Assembly: GCA_036279015.1 (NCBI GenBank) | Contig: DASUJY010000060.1 | Coordinates: 21,878-85,877, forward strand | DNA length: 64,000 bases | Source: DATEOR01 sp036279015 | GTDB lineage: Bacteria > Actinomycetota > Thermoleophilia > Gaiellales > Gaiellaceae | Reading direction: 5' to 3' | In this document: piece after piece, positions 26,296-34,309 of the stretch | Layout: each line of letters starts with the position of its first letter | How positions within the stretch are numbered: position 1 is the first letter of the stretch | The notes under the pieces: model-generated | What the model saw: the letters and a program-made list of their open reading frames with translations, nothing else | Told to the model about the DNA's origin: nothing | Databases searched by the model: none | Program-made: the position numbers and the translations under genes

Positions 26296-27284
26296 CTCGG
26301 GAGGACGACCTTGACCTTCGTGCCGCGGCCGGGCTGCGACCTGACGAGCAGCTCGCCGCCGACAAGGCGTGTTCGCTCGCGCATCGAGACGAGGCCGAAC
26401 CTCGTTCGGTCGCGGCTGGGCGCGTCGGGGTCGAAGCCGGTGCCGTCGTCGACGATCTCGAGCTCCGTTTCGCCGCTGCTCGTGAGCCGGACGCGGACCG
26501 ACTGGGCGGCCCCATGACGGGCGGCGTTCAGGAGCGCCTCGCGGCTGACACGGATCAGCGCCTCGCGCACCGCCGGGGTGACGTTCACGCCCTCCTGGAG
26601 GTCGAGCTCGACCGAGACGCCCATGCGCGCGGCGGTCTCGTCGAGCATCGACCTGAGCGCATCCTCGAGCGGCTCGTCGCTCTCGGCGACGAGCGCCGCG
26701 ATCGCTCTGCGGGAGTCGTCGAGCGCCCGCTCGGCGACTCGCTCGATCTCGGCGATCGTGCTCGCGGGGCGGCGACCCGACTTGGCCCGGCCGACGATGT
26801 AGGCGAGCTCCTGGGCAACGCCGTCGTGCAGGTCGCGGGCGATCCGCCGGCGCTCGGCCCGTACCGCGGCCTCGGTGAGCCTCGATCGGTAGCCGCGAAT
26901 CTCCACCGCGACGCCGAGGGCAAGCGCCGCGTAGGCGCCGCAACGAAGCAGGTCCATAGCCGAGACCCGCTCCGCGGAAGGGTCGAAGAGGCTCGCCAGC
27001 GCGACGCCCACGCCGATCAGAAGGGCGGCGAGGACGACCGCGGCGGCCGGCTCGAGCATCCGCACTCTCGACTGGGCTCCGAGGTCGTCGCGGCCGGCGG
27101 CTTGTCGTAGACGGCTGAGCAGCACGTAGCCGGCCAGGAGCGGAACAAGCGTGGCGATGCTCTCGAGAGCGGCGTGCGCGGGTGGGGCGCTGCCGCCGAT
27201 TCCGATCCACGGAAGCGTCGCGACGACGATGGCGAGCGCACCGAACGCAAGGGCAGGGAGGGGGAGGAGATGAGGCCGCGGCAT
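26292..27284 (-). CDS. Sensor histidine kinase (HisKA_3 type)
   Basis: Membrane kinase of 330 residues. About four hydrophobic segments fill residues 8-130 (e.g. LALGVAVEI near the end), with short loops and no large extracellular sensor, suggesting it senses something in or at the membrane. The dimerisation/phosphotransfer motif is RRRIARDLHDGVAQEL with His153. The ATPase domain has the N box REALLNAARHGAA, the G1 box VDDGTGFDP, and FGLVSMRERTRLVGG. The stop overlaps the response regulator ATG. It diverges from a second response regulator, with about 200 bases between. Confidence 0.93.
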   Translation of the reverse strand: MPRPHLLPLPALAFGALAIVVATLPWIGIGGSAPPAHAALESIATLVPLLAGYVLLSRLRQAAGRDDLGAQSRVRMLEPAAAVVLAALLIGVGVALASLFDPSAERVSAMDLLRCGAYAALALGVAVEIRGYRSRLTEAAVRAERRRIARDLHDGVAQELAYIVGRAKSGRRPASTIAEIERVAERALDDSRRAIAALVAESDEPLEDALRSMLDETAARMGVSVELDLQEGVNVTPAVREALIRVSREALLNAARHGAAQSVRVRLTSSGETELEIVDDGTGFDPDAPSRDRTRFGLVSMRERTRLVGGELLVRSQPGRGTKVKVVLPR

Positions 27285-27487
27285 CTCTCTTTACATCGTG
27301 GAACGGCCGGCGCCTTCTGTCCCCTGGCCCTTGGTCCGGATCGGTGGGGCGACGCGATCCCGCTTCCGATGCGGTGTTGAGAGACGTCAACGGCAAATGG
27401 GCGGCCCGGCTCATTGACGAAGGGGGGGCTTCGGACGGATCGTTTGCCTCTACGAATCGTTTTGCTGCGACAACCTCCCCAACTGCC
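27285..27487. other. Intergenic region between divergent two-component genes
   Basis: About 203 bases holding the promoters for the kinase-regulator pair (leftward) and the single response regulator (rightward). Near the right end GATCGTTTGC and AATCGTTTTGC form an approximate direct repeat about 35 bases before the rightward start, a possible regulator site. No gene was seen. Confidence 0.4.
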
Positions 27488-28117
27488 ATGCGACTGCTGA
27501 TCGCCGACGATCGACTGACGATCGAGGGCATCCGTCGCGCGCTCGACGGAGCAGAGGGAATTGAGGTCGTCGCCGAGACGTATTCGGGCGCCGACGTCCT
27601 TCCGCTCCTCGAGCAGACGAGGCCCGACATGCTGCTGCTCGACATCCGCATGCCGGGCCTGGACGGCTTCGCCACGCTCGACAAGATCCGGACGCGCCAC
27701 CCGAAGACGACGGTGGTCGTCCTCTCGGCCCTCAACGACCCGGAGCAGGTGCACGGTGCCCTGAGCCGCGGCGCCGCGGGGTACGTCGCCAAGAGCGTCG
27801 ATCCCGCCAACCTTCCCGCCGTCCTCCGCGAAGCGGTCGCCGGCAACGTCCACTACGCGCTCACGGCGCCCGTCGTGAGGTCGAGGGACGAACGCGGTCT
27901 CACGGAACGCGAGCACGCGATTCTCCGCGCGGTGGCACGCGGGCTCTCGAACCAGGCGATCGCCCGCGAGCTCTGGCTCAGCGAGCAGACCGTCAAGTTC
28001 CACCTGCACAACGTCTATCGCAAGCTCGCGCTTCGAAACCGCACCGAGGCCGCTCGCTACGCCTACGAGAACGGCCTCGCCGGCGGTCTCGCCGAGGAAG
28101 CTTCAGCCGCTCGCTGA
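27488..28117 (+). CDS. NarL/FixJ-type response regulator, divergent from the kinase pair
   Basis: Regulator of 209 residues. The receiver starts MRLLIADDRLTIEGIRRAL, has phospho-acceptor D52 in LLLDIRMPG and Lys in GYVAKSV. The LuxR-type DNA-binding domain reads LTEREHAILRAVARGLSNQA then ELWLSEQTVKFHLHNVYRKL. No kinase gene is adjacent in the same direction; it may share the divergent kinase or act as an orphan. The ATG was chosen at the start of the receiver; the open frame extends upstream without conserved content. Confidence 0.92.
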   Translation: MRLLIADDRLTIEGIRRALDGAEGIEVVAETYSGADVLPLLEQTRPDMLLLDIRMPGLDGFATLDKIRTRHPKTTVVVLSALNDPEQVHGALSRGAAGYVAKSVDPANLPAVLREAVAGNVHYALTAPVVRSRDERGLTEREHAILRAVARGLSNQAIARELWLSEQTVKFHLHNVYRKLALRNRTEAARYAYENGLAGGLAEEASAAR

Positions 28118-28118
28118 C

Positions 28119-28143
28119 GGGGCCGCGGCCTCCGCGCGGCCCC
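28119..28143 (+). terminator. GC-rich hairpin between convergent genes
   Basis: Arms GGGGCCGCG and CGCGGCCCC are perfectly complementary around a seven-base loop, starting two bases after the response regulator stop. No clear T-run follows, so it may be a weak or factor-assisted terminator serving the end of this gene before convergent tadC. Confidence 0.4.
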
Positions 28144-28197
28144 GAGCTCAGAGATCGTTTCGGAATGGGGCTCAGGTCTTCATTTTGAGACGGTCTC

Positions 28198-29106
28198 TCA
28201 GCCGCGGAACGCGTCGAGAAGCGTGAACACGGCCGGCGCGAGCAGGATCACGAACATGGCCGGGAAGATCATGAAGATGAGTGGGAACAGGATCTTGATC
28301 GGCGCGCGCTGAGCGCGTTCCTCCGCGCTCTGGCGGCGGCGCTTCCGCATCTCGACGGCGAGGTTCCGCATGATCTGGCCAATCGAGACGCCGAGCGACT
28401 CGCCCTGGACGACGGCGCGCACGAAGGAGCGAACCCCAGGCGTGTCGCAGCGGGCGCCGAGGTTCCGGAGCGCCTCTCCGGAGGAGAGGCCCATCCGCTG
28501 CTCCTGCACGGTGAGGCGAAGCTCCTCGCCGAGCGGCCCCCGGAACCGTTCCGCGGCGACCTGCATCGACCCGTTGAAGCCGAGGCCTGCCTCCACCGTC
28601 ACGACGAGGAGGTCGATCAGCTCGGGCAGCTCCTGCTCGATCTCAGCGAACCGGTAGCGGCCCCGGCGGCTGACGATGCTGAGCGGCGCGAACCAGCCCA
28701 GCACGACCGCCAGGACGAGTCCGCCGACCAGCAGCACGGGCGCAACACCGAGCTGCGAGGCGCTCCAGAGCCAGAGGACGGGAAGGCCCGCCCCTGCGAG
28801 GAAGCGGTAGCCGGTCAGCCTCCTCGGCGTCATCCGGTAGAGGCCGGCCGCCAGGAGCTTCTGGCGGAGCGCCGCCTCGTCGGCGAGGCGTCCGGTAGCG
28901 AGGCCGCCGAGCCGCGTCGCGATGGCGTCGGCGGCCATTCGCACGACGTTCGAGCGTTCGGTCTGCGCCGCCGCCCGGTTGAAGCCGTAGGTCGGAATCT
29001 GCTCGAGCAGCGCGGCGGTCCGCGTTCGTGAGAGCGAGGCCGCGCGCCCGAGCAGAGCGACCGCGAGGCCGACGAGGAAGAGTCCGAGGAGGAACGCAAG
29101 AGTCAT
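28198..29106 (-). CDS. tadC: Tad pilus inner-membrane platform protein TadC
   Basis: Type II secretion F-domain protein of 302 residues. Membrane segments sit at the N-terminus (FLLGLFLVGLAVALLG), centre (VLLVGGLVLAVVLGWFAPL) and C-terminus (FMIFPAMFVILLAPAVFTLL). The T2SSF domain spans about 165-295 with LPELIDLLVVTVEAGLGF and SFVRAVVQGESLGVSIG. With TadB it forms the platform on which the TadA ATPase drives pilus assembly. It is the last gene of the leftward tad operon, six bases after tadB. Confidence 0.93.
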   Translation of the reverse strand: MTLAFLLGLFLVGLAVALLGRAASLSRTRTAALLEQIPTYGFNRAAAQTERSNVVRMAADAIATRLGGLATGRLADEAALRQKLLAAGLYRMTPRRLTGYRFLAGAGLPVLWLWSASQLGVAPVLLVGGLVLAVVLGWFAPLSIVSRRGRYRFAEIEQELPELIDLLVVTVEAGLGFNGSMQVAAERFRGPLGEELRLTVQEQRMGLSSGEALRNLGARCDTPGVRSFVRAVVQGESLGVSIGQIMRNLAVEMRKRRRQSAEERAQRAPIKILFPLIFMIFPAMFVILLAPAVFTLLDAFRG

Positions 29107-29112
29107 TTGACC

Positions 29113-30990
29113 TCACACCTTGATGTTGACGATGCGTTTGATGACGAGGGAGCCGCTGACGACGAGCAGTGCTGCCAGGAGGAGCAGGGCTCTGCCGGCG
29201 GACTTGTGGAAGAGGGGATCGACGTACCCCGGGTTGATGGCGGTGATCGCCAGGAGCAGGACAACCGGGAGGAGCGAGACGACCCAGCGTGACATCCGGC
29301 CCTGGGCCGTGAGCGTTTGCACGAGCCGGCGGAGCTCGAAGCGCTCCCGCACCGTCTCGGTGACGCGGTCGAGCACCTCGGCGATGTTTCCGCCCGTCTC
29401 GCGCTGGAGCGACGCGACGATTGCAACCTGCTCCAGGTCGCGGTTGTCCATGCGGTACGCGACGCGCTCGAGCGCCTCCCTGAGCGACGTGCCGAGCTGC
29501 TCGTCCCCGATCGCGCGTTGCAGCTCCTTCTTCGAGGGCTCGGCCGAGTCGTCGACGACGACGGAGAGGGCCCCGATGAAGCTGTGGCCTGCTCGGAGCG
29601 CGGAGGCGAGCACCTGCATGTTGTCCGGCAGCTGCTCCGCGAAGAGGGCGCGGCGCCGGTGGAGCTTCCGCTTCAGGAAGGCGCGGACGACGAGCGGAAG
29701 CGCAAGGGCGAGCGGAGCGAATAGGAGCCCGCCGAGCGCGTACGCGAGCCACATGAGCACGAACGTCCCGCAGGCCGTCAGCACGAGGATCTGGGGCGCA
29801 GACAGCCGGATCTCGGCGATCTCGAGCTCTTCCTTGAAGCGCTCCCACCACTGGGTTCGCTCCAACGACCGCTCGGTGCCGGCCAGGACCTTGTCGGTGA
29901 GGGCGCTCGCGCGCCGCTCCTGCTGGGCGGAATCCGGCATGGAGACGAACTCCGCCAGTCGCGTGCGGATGTCGGGAGCGCGCGGTCGCAGGAGCGCGGC
30001 GAACCCGGCTCCGACGAGGAGCGCGCAGAGGAGGCTCGCCAGGACGACGGCCGTCCCGGAGCGCCAGAAGGTCGCCGTGGCGGAGGGATGGTAGGGAGGC
30101 GCCGCGTTGACCGGCAGGGCGGGGGTGTCGTAGCGACCGGTGCCGGCCGCCGGGAACCCCGTGACCTCGACCTTGACGTCCACCGACTCCGACGGGCCCG
30201 CCAGCGACCGGTAGCGGACGAGGTACTGGTTCGCGAGCTGAGCTCCGAGCTGGTCGTAGATGTTCGTGAGTGCGTCGAGAGAGGTCGCCTCCGCGTACGA
30301 GCCGTTGTCGCCCGCGACGGAGCGCAGCGTGGAGGAGTCGAAGGCGCGCGAGCGCAGACCGACCGAGAAGATGCGCACGTTCTGCTCCTCGGCCTGCCGG
30401 CGAACCGCGGCCAGCGCGGCGATGCTGCCCGTGTCGGCGCCGTCGGAGAGGACGACGATCGAGCCGGAGGCGATGTCCTCACCGTCGATCAGCTCGAGTG
30501 CCGTCTGGACGCCGTCGAAGATGTGCGTCCCCGAAGCGAGCTCGGGCGGCTCGGCGAGGGCCTGGGCGATGGCTCCTGGATCGGTGGTGAAGGGAAGTGC
30601 GACGCGCGTCGCTCCGTCGAAGGTCACGACTGCGAGCTCCTCCGACGGGTTGCGGTGGGCGGCGAACTGCCGGGCGGCCTCGATCGCCCCCTGGATCGCC
30701 GCTCCGTGCATGCTGCGGCTCGTGTCGAGGACGATGACGACGCCGAACTCACCTTCACCCGCCTGGCTCGAGGGCACGATCGATGCGCCGACGACGGGCC
30801 GGCCGTTCTCGGTGATGGTGATCTGGGACGGGTCGAGGTCGACCTGCCGCGGCAGGGTCAGCACCCAGGCCCGGGACGGGAACGTCTGGTCGCCGAGGGG
30901 CGTGAGCGTGACCCCCGAGCCGGCCGCCGGCCCGGGCAGGCCGGCGGCCAGCGCGCCGGCCAGGATCGCGAGTGTGAGTAGGCGTCTCAT
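29113..30990 (-). CDS. tadB: VWA-TadB fusion: secreted von Willebrand A domain joined to the TadB platform protein
   Basis: Protein of about 625 residues. A signal peptide (LLTLAILAGALAAGLPGPAAG) is followed by an extracellular VWA domain (about 75-265) with the metal-site DxSxS motif in VLDTSRSMHGA, the threonine-bearing SGTHIFDG segment and VVLSDGADTG. After a membrane helix (AVVLASLLCALLVGAGFAAL) comes a normal TadB with T2SSF domain (LPDNMQVLASALRAGHSF, RETGGNIAEVLDRVTETV) and two C-terminal helices. Ordinary TadB has no such ectodomain. The ATG at 30990 gives an ATGA overlap with tadA; a GTG at 30996 is possible. The VWA domain may act as a metal-dependent adhesion or assembly module, which is inference. 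Confidence 0.9.
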   Translation of the reverse strand: MRRLLTLAILAGALAAGLPGPAAGSGVTLTPLGDQTFPSRAWVLTLPRQVDLDPSQITITENGRPVVGASIVPSSQAGEGEFGVVIVLDTSRSMHGAAIQGAIEAARQFAAHRNPSEELAVVTFDGATRVALPFTTDPGAIAQALAEPPELASGTHIFDGVQTALELIDGEDIASGSIVVLSDGADTGSIAALAAVRRQAEEQNVRIFSVGLRSRAFDSSTLRSVAGDNGSYAEATSLDALTNIYDQLGAQLANQYLVRYRSLAGPSESVDVKVEVTGFPAAGTGRYDTPALPVNAAPPYHPSATATFWRSGTAVVLASLLCALLVGAGFAALLRPRAPDIRTRLAEFVSMPDSAQQERRASALTDKVLAGTERSLERTQWWERFKEELEIAEIRLSAPQILVLTACGTFVLMWLAYALGGLLFAPLALALPLVVRAFLKRKLHRRRALFAEQLPDNMQVLASALRAGHSFIGALSVVVDDSAEPSKKELQRAIGDEQLGTSLREALERVAYRMDNRDLEQVAIVASLQRETGGNIAEVLDRVTETVRERFELRRLVQTLTAQGRMSRWVVSLLPVVLLLAITAINPGYVDPLFHKSAGRALLLLAALLVVSGSLVIKRIVNIKV

Positions 30991-32327
30991 GCCCACTCCC
31001 CGTTCGGCGCCGATCCGTCGGCGAAGAGGCTGAGCGGGAGCGTGACGCCGCGCTTCTCGAACTTGTGCAGGAAGCTCGGTCGGAGGCCCGTGCCGCAGAG
31101 CGCGCCGACGACGGTTCGATCCGCGGTCACGCGCTCGACGCGGAAGTCGTAGATGTCCTGGAGGGTGATGACCTCCGACTCCATCCGCTGGACCTCCGTG
31201 ATGGCCGTCACGCGCCGCGTGCCGTCCTCGAGTCGTTCGAGGTGGACGATGAGGTCGAGAGCCGACGCGACCTGCTGGCGGATCGCCCGCACCGGCAGCT
31301 CGAACCCGGCCATCAGCACCATCGTCTCGATGCGCGCGAGCGCATCGCGAGGCGAGTTGGCGTGCACGGTCGAGAGCGAGCCGTCGTGGCCCGTGTTCAT
31401 CGCCTGGAGCATGTCGAGCGCCTCGGCGCCGCGAACCTCGCCGACGATGATCCGGTCGGGCCGCATGCGCAGGGAGTTGCGGACGAGCTCCCGGATCGGG
31501 ATCTCGCCCTCGCCCTCGATGTTCTTCGGCCTCGCCTCGAGCCGCAGGACGTGTCGCTGGTTGAGCCTGAGCTCGGCCGCATCCTCGATGGTCACGATCC
31601 GGTCGGAATCCGGGATCGCGGTCGAGAGTGCGTTCAGGAGCGTCGTCTTGCCGGATCCCGTCCCGCCCGAGATGAGCACGTTCAGCTCGGCGAGCACGCA
31701 GCGGTCGAGGAACTCGACCGTCTCGGTCGTGAGCGTGCCCAGGCGGATCATGTCGGTGAGCTCCAGCCGCTTCTTGCTGAACTTGCGGATCGTCACGAGC
31801 GGCCCACTGAGCGAGAGCGGCGGGATGATGGCGTTGACACGGCTTCCGTCCGGGAGGCGCGCGTCGACCATCGGCGAGGACTCATCGATCCGCCGGCCGA
31901 CCTGCGCGACCATCTTGTTGATGATCCGCCGCAGGTGCGACTCGTCGTTGAAGCGCACGGTCGTCTCGAAGAGCCGGCCCTGCCGCTCTACCCAGATGTC
32001 GAATGCCCCGTTGACCATGATCTCGGTCACGCTCTCGTCGGCGAGCAGCCGCTCGAGAGGGCCGTGCCCGAGGATGTCGTCCGCGATCTCGAAGGTGAGC
32101 CGCTCGCGATCGTCCCGTGAGATGCCGGTCTCCTGGCCGAGAAGCTCCTGGAGGTCGGACAGCACCCGCTCGCGCAGCTCGGCGGGATCGAGGTTGACGC
32201 TGAAGAGCTGCGGGCCGAGGTCGCCGATCACCTGCATGTGGATCCGGTTCTTGACCTCGGCGAACGGGTCCTTGCCGCTCGCCGGAACGAGCGGGCGGAC
32301 TGCGGTGAGGCGCTCGTGGAGCTCCAT
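30987..32327 (-). CDS. tadA: Tad/Flp pilus assembly ATPase TadA (CpaF)
   Basis: Secretion-type ATPase of 446 residues that powers Flp pilus extrusion. The N-terminal domain carries DDILGHGPLERLLADESVTE and MVNGAFDIWVERQG, typical of CpaF. The core has Walker A GGTGSGKTT (Lys227), an Asp-box segment IVTIEDAAELRL, Walker B region DRIIVGEVRGAEALDML and the His box MNTGHDGSLSTVHANS. All motifs are intact. ATG at 32327 overlaps the tadZ stop (TGATG); a GTG lies one codon upstream. It lies between tadZ and tadB, the usual order. Confidence 0.95.
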   Translation of the reverse strand: MELHERLTAVRPLVPASGKDPFAEVKNRIHMQVIGDLGPQLFSVNLDPAELRERVLSDLQELLGQETGISRDDRERLTFEIADDILGHGPLERLLADESVTEIMVNGAFDIWVERQGRLFETTVRFNDESHLRRIINKMVAQVGRRIDESSPMVDARLPDGSRVNAIIPPLSLSGPLVTIRKFSKKRLELTDMIRLGTLTTETVEFLDRCVLAELNVLISGGTGSGKTTLLNALSTAIPDSDRIVTIEDAAELRLNQRHVLRLEARPKNIEGEGEIPIRELVRNSLRMRPDRIIVGEVRGAEALDMLQAMNTGHDGSLSTVHANSPRDALARIETMVLMAGFELPVRAIRQQVASALDLIVHLERLEDGTRRVTAITEVQRMESEVITLQDIYDFRVERVTADRTVVGALCGTGLRPSFLHKFEKRGVTLPLSLFADGSAPNGEWA

Positions 32328-33496
32328 CACGACCGCCTCCCGAAGCGCCTCCGCCGAGGTGCCTCCGCCGCCGGCGCGTAGAGTCCGGCGAGGGCGCGGA
32401 ACGCCTTTGCCGCCTCCGAGCGGGGCTTGGAGAGCAGGATCGGCGTCCCCTCGTTGACCGCCCGCGGGATGTCGCGGTCGCTCGGGATCAGGACGTCGGG
32501 CGACCGGCCTACGATCGCCTCGACGTCGCTCTGGGTGATGCCCACGCGGCTGTCCGCTCGGTTGAGCACGAGACGGATCCGTTCGGGCCCGTAGCCCATC
32601 ATGTCGAGAGTCTCGAGGCCCAGCTTCGTGTTCTTCAGCGAGAGCGAGTCGAGCACCCCGACCATGCAGATGTCGGACGAGACATCCGTGGCCGCGATCA
32701 CCTCCGGCGTGAAGCCGGGCGGCGTATCCACGATCACGAAGTCGTGGGTCGACCGCAGCAGCGCGTAGACCTCTCGCAGCAGCTCGCCCGAGACGACGCC
32801 TGCATGGTCGGGCCGCGTCGGAGCCATCAGGACGCGTGCGCCGGAGGCATGACGGGCGAGATAGCCGTCGAGCTTCTCCGCGTCGAGCGTGCCGCCCGAC
32901 TTCGCGAGGTCGTGGATCGTCTTCTCCGGCGCGAGGCCGAGAGAGAGGCCGACGTCGCCGAACTGGAGATCCAGGTCGACGACGGCGACGCTGCGCCCGG
33001 CCCCTGCGAGGGCGGTGGCCAGGTTCGAGGAGACGAGCGTCTTCCCGGCTCCCCCCTTCGGCCCGAGGACGCAGATGAGCGGTGAGACGGCGGTGCCGGT
33101 GGCTGTCGACGACCCCTGCTTGCGGGCGACGGCCTTCTCGAAGCTGAAGCGAAGGTCGCCGGGTGCCCCGGGCAGGGTGACGAGGTCGTCGGCTCCCGCT
33201 TCGAAGGCGCGCCGCACGAAGCCGTCGGGCATGCCGTCGAAGAGGACGACGATCGGGCGCTCGGGGCGTTGTCGCGCGGCCCCGTCGATCAGGAAGAGCG
33301 CCCGGTCCGAGTGGTCTGAGCAGGCGACCACGAGCAGGTCGGTTTGGGTCTCCTGGAGCGTGCTCCAGCTCTCCTCGAGCCCGTCGACGAGGCCGACGAT
33401 CTCGATGCCGCCGTCGACCGGCAGGGCCGACTGCACGCGGTCGCGGTCGACGTCGTGGTCGAGCGCGACGAGGGTCTTGATCGAATGGCCGCTCAT
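32327..33496 (-). CDS. tadZ: Tad pilus localisation ATPase TadZ/CpaE
   Basis: MinD/ParA-like protein of 389 residues. Residues 1-130 form an atypical receiver domain (LLVVACSDHSDRALFLID, VVLFDGMPDGFVRRAFEAGA). The ATPase domain has the deviant Walker A LGPKGGAGKTLVSSNLA, DLDLQFGDVGLSL and VIVDTPPGFTPEV. TadZ/CpaE proteins place the pilus machine, often at a cell pole. Both ends overlap neighbours by ATGA/TGATG junctions, showing tight operon coupling. Confidence 0.92.
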   Translation of the reverse strand: MSGHSIKTLVALDHDVDRDRVQSALPVDGGIEIVGLVDGLEESWSTLQETQTDLLVVACSDHSDRALFLIDGAARQRPERPIVVLFDGMPDGFVRRAFEAGADDLVTLPGAPGDLRFSFEKAVARKQGSSTATGTAVSPLICVLGPKGGAGKTLVSSNLATALAGAGRSVAVVDLDLQFGDVGLSLGLAPEKTIHDLAKSGGTLDAEKLDGYLARHASGARVLMAPTRPDHAGVVSGELLREVYALLRSTHDFVIVDTPPGFTPEVIAATDVSSDICMVGVLDSLSLKNTKLGLETLDMMGYGPERIRLVLNRADSRVGITQSDVEAIVGRSPDVLIPSDRDIPRAVNEGTPILLSKPRSEAAKAFRALAGLYAPAAEAPRRRRFGRRS

Positions 33497-34296
33497 GGCC
33501 GGCCTCCGAACGACCTCACGATGGTGACGGACTTCACGCCGAGCAGGAGCGTCTCGAGCGTCACGAAGGGCGGGTTGGCCGCCGCCTCGGCGCCGCTCTG
33601 GGGCCGCAGGGAGAACCAGACCTTGCCGTTGTCGGAGGCGAAGGCCAGGTCGGCGGCCTGACTCTCGTCGAGGCGTAGGACGACGTTTGCGTCCGTACGA
33701 TTGCCGCCGAAGCCGCTGCTGGTCTCTTCGGGGACATCGAGGACGAGGACGTCTTCGATGATCCGCTTGAGGACCGGGCGGGCGGCTCCACCGTTCGAGA
33801 TCGGCACGCCGTTGCGATCGACCCGCTGCACGTTGAACCCGGCCAGGACGTCGACGTGGTCGCCGGCACGGACGTGGCCGATCAGGCCGTGCGCCTCGTC
33901 CAGCGGAACCGCGACGGCACGCTGGTCGCCGGTGATCCGGGTCGCGATGGCGTTCGTCCTAGCGGCGCTGAAGTCGGCCGCCGTCAGCTGCTGGCCGGGG
34001 AAGATGTCGTCGACCGCGACACGGCCGTGGAGCGTGGCGGGATCGGTGATCGCACCGTCCTTGACCTCGCCCTTCGGGGCAGTCGTGGCCTGGAAGAGCT
34101 CCTGACTCCCGGCCAGGTCGCCCGACATCCCCTTCGGGATCAGGCTCTTCGCGACCAGCACGGCGATCGGCTCGCTCGAGTCGTCGACGCTGCTGCGATA
34201 GTTGTTGAGGTAGAGCACGAGGATGAGCCCGGCCAGGAGCGCGGCTCCCGCCGCCACGGCGACGGTGCCTCCTCGCGTCGTCAGCAATTTCTGCAC
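33493..34296 (-). CDS. cpaB: Flp pilus assembly protein CpaB/RcpC
   Basis: Protein of 267 residues with one N-terminal membrane helix (GTVAVAAGAALLAGLILVLY) and an SAF-like domain: EPIAVLVAKSLIPKGMSGD, then GRVAVDDIFPGQQLTAADF. An RcpC-type beta domain follows, with AVAVPLDEAHGLIGHVRAGD, HVDVLAG and VVLRLDESQAADLAFASDNG. CpaB is thought to bind the cell surface layer around the pilus base. The GTG start is fixed by AGGAGGA six bases upstream; the frame continues far upstream but there is antisense or out-of-frame to the TadG-like gene. Confidence 0.92.
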   Translation of the reverse strand: MQKLLTTRGGTVAVAAGAALLAGLILVLYLNNYRSSVDDSSEPIAVLVAKSLIPKGMSGDLAGSQELFQATTAPKGEVKDGAITDPATLHGRVAVDDIFPGQQLTAADFSAARTNAIATRITGDQRAVAVPLDEAHGLIGHVRAGDHVDVLAGFNVQRVDRNGVPISNGGAARPVLKRIIEDVLVLDVPEETSSGFGGNRTDANVVLRLDESQAADLAFASDNGKVWFSLRPQSGAEAAANPPFVTLETLLLGVKSVTIVRSFGGRP

Positions 34297-34302
34297 GGTG
34301 AT

Positions 34303-34309
34303 TCCTCCT
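34303..34309 (-). promoter_or_regulatory. Ribosome-binding site that fixes the cpaB start
   Basis: Minus strand AGGAGGA, six bases before GTG 34296. It lies just before the end of the upstream TadG-like gene. Confidence 0.75.

Noticed and set aside
28119..28143. Strong intrinsic terminator
   Set aside because: The hairpin is perfect but no T-run follows, so it is recorded only at moderate confidence.
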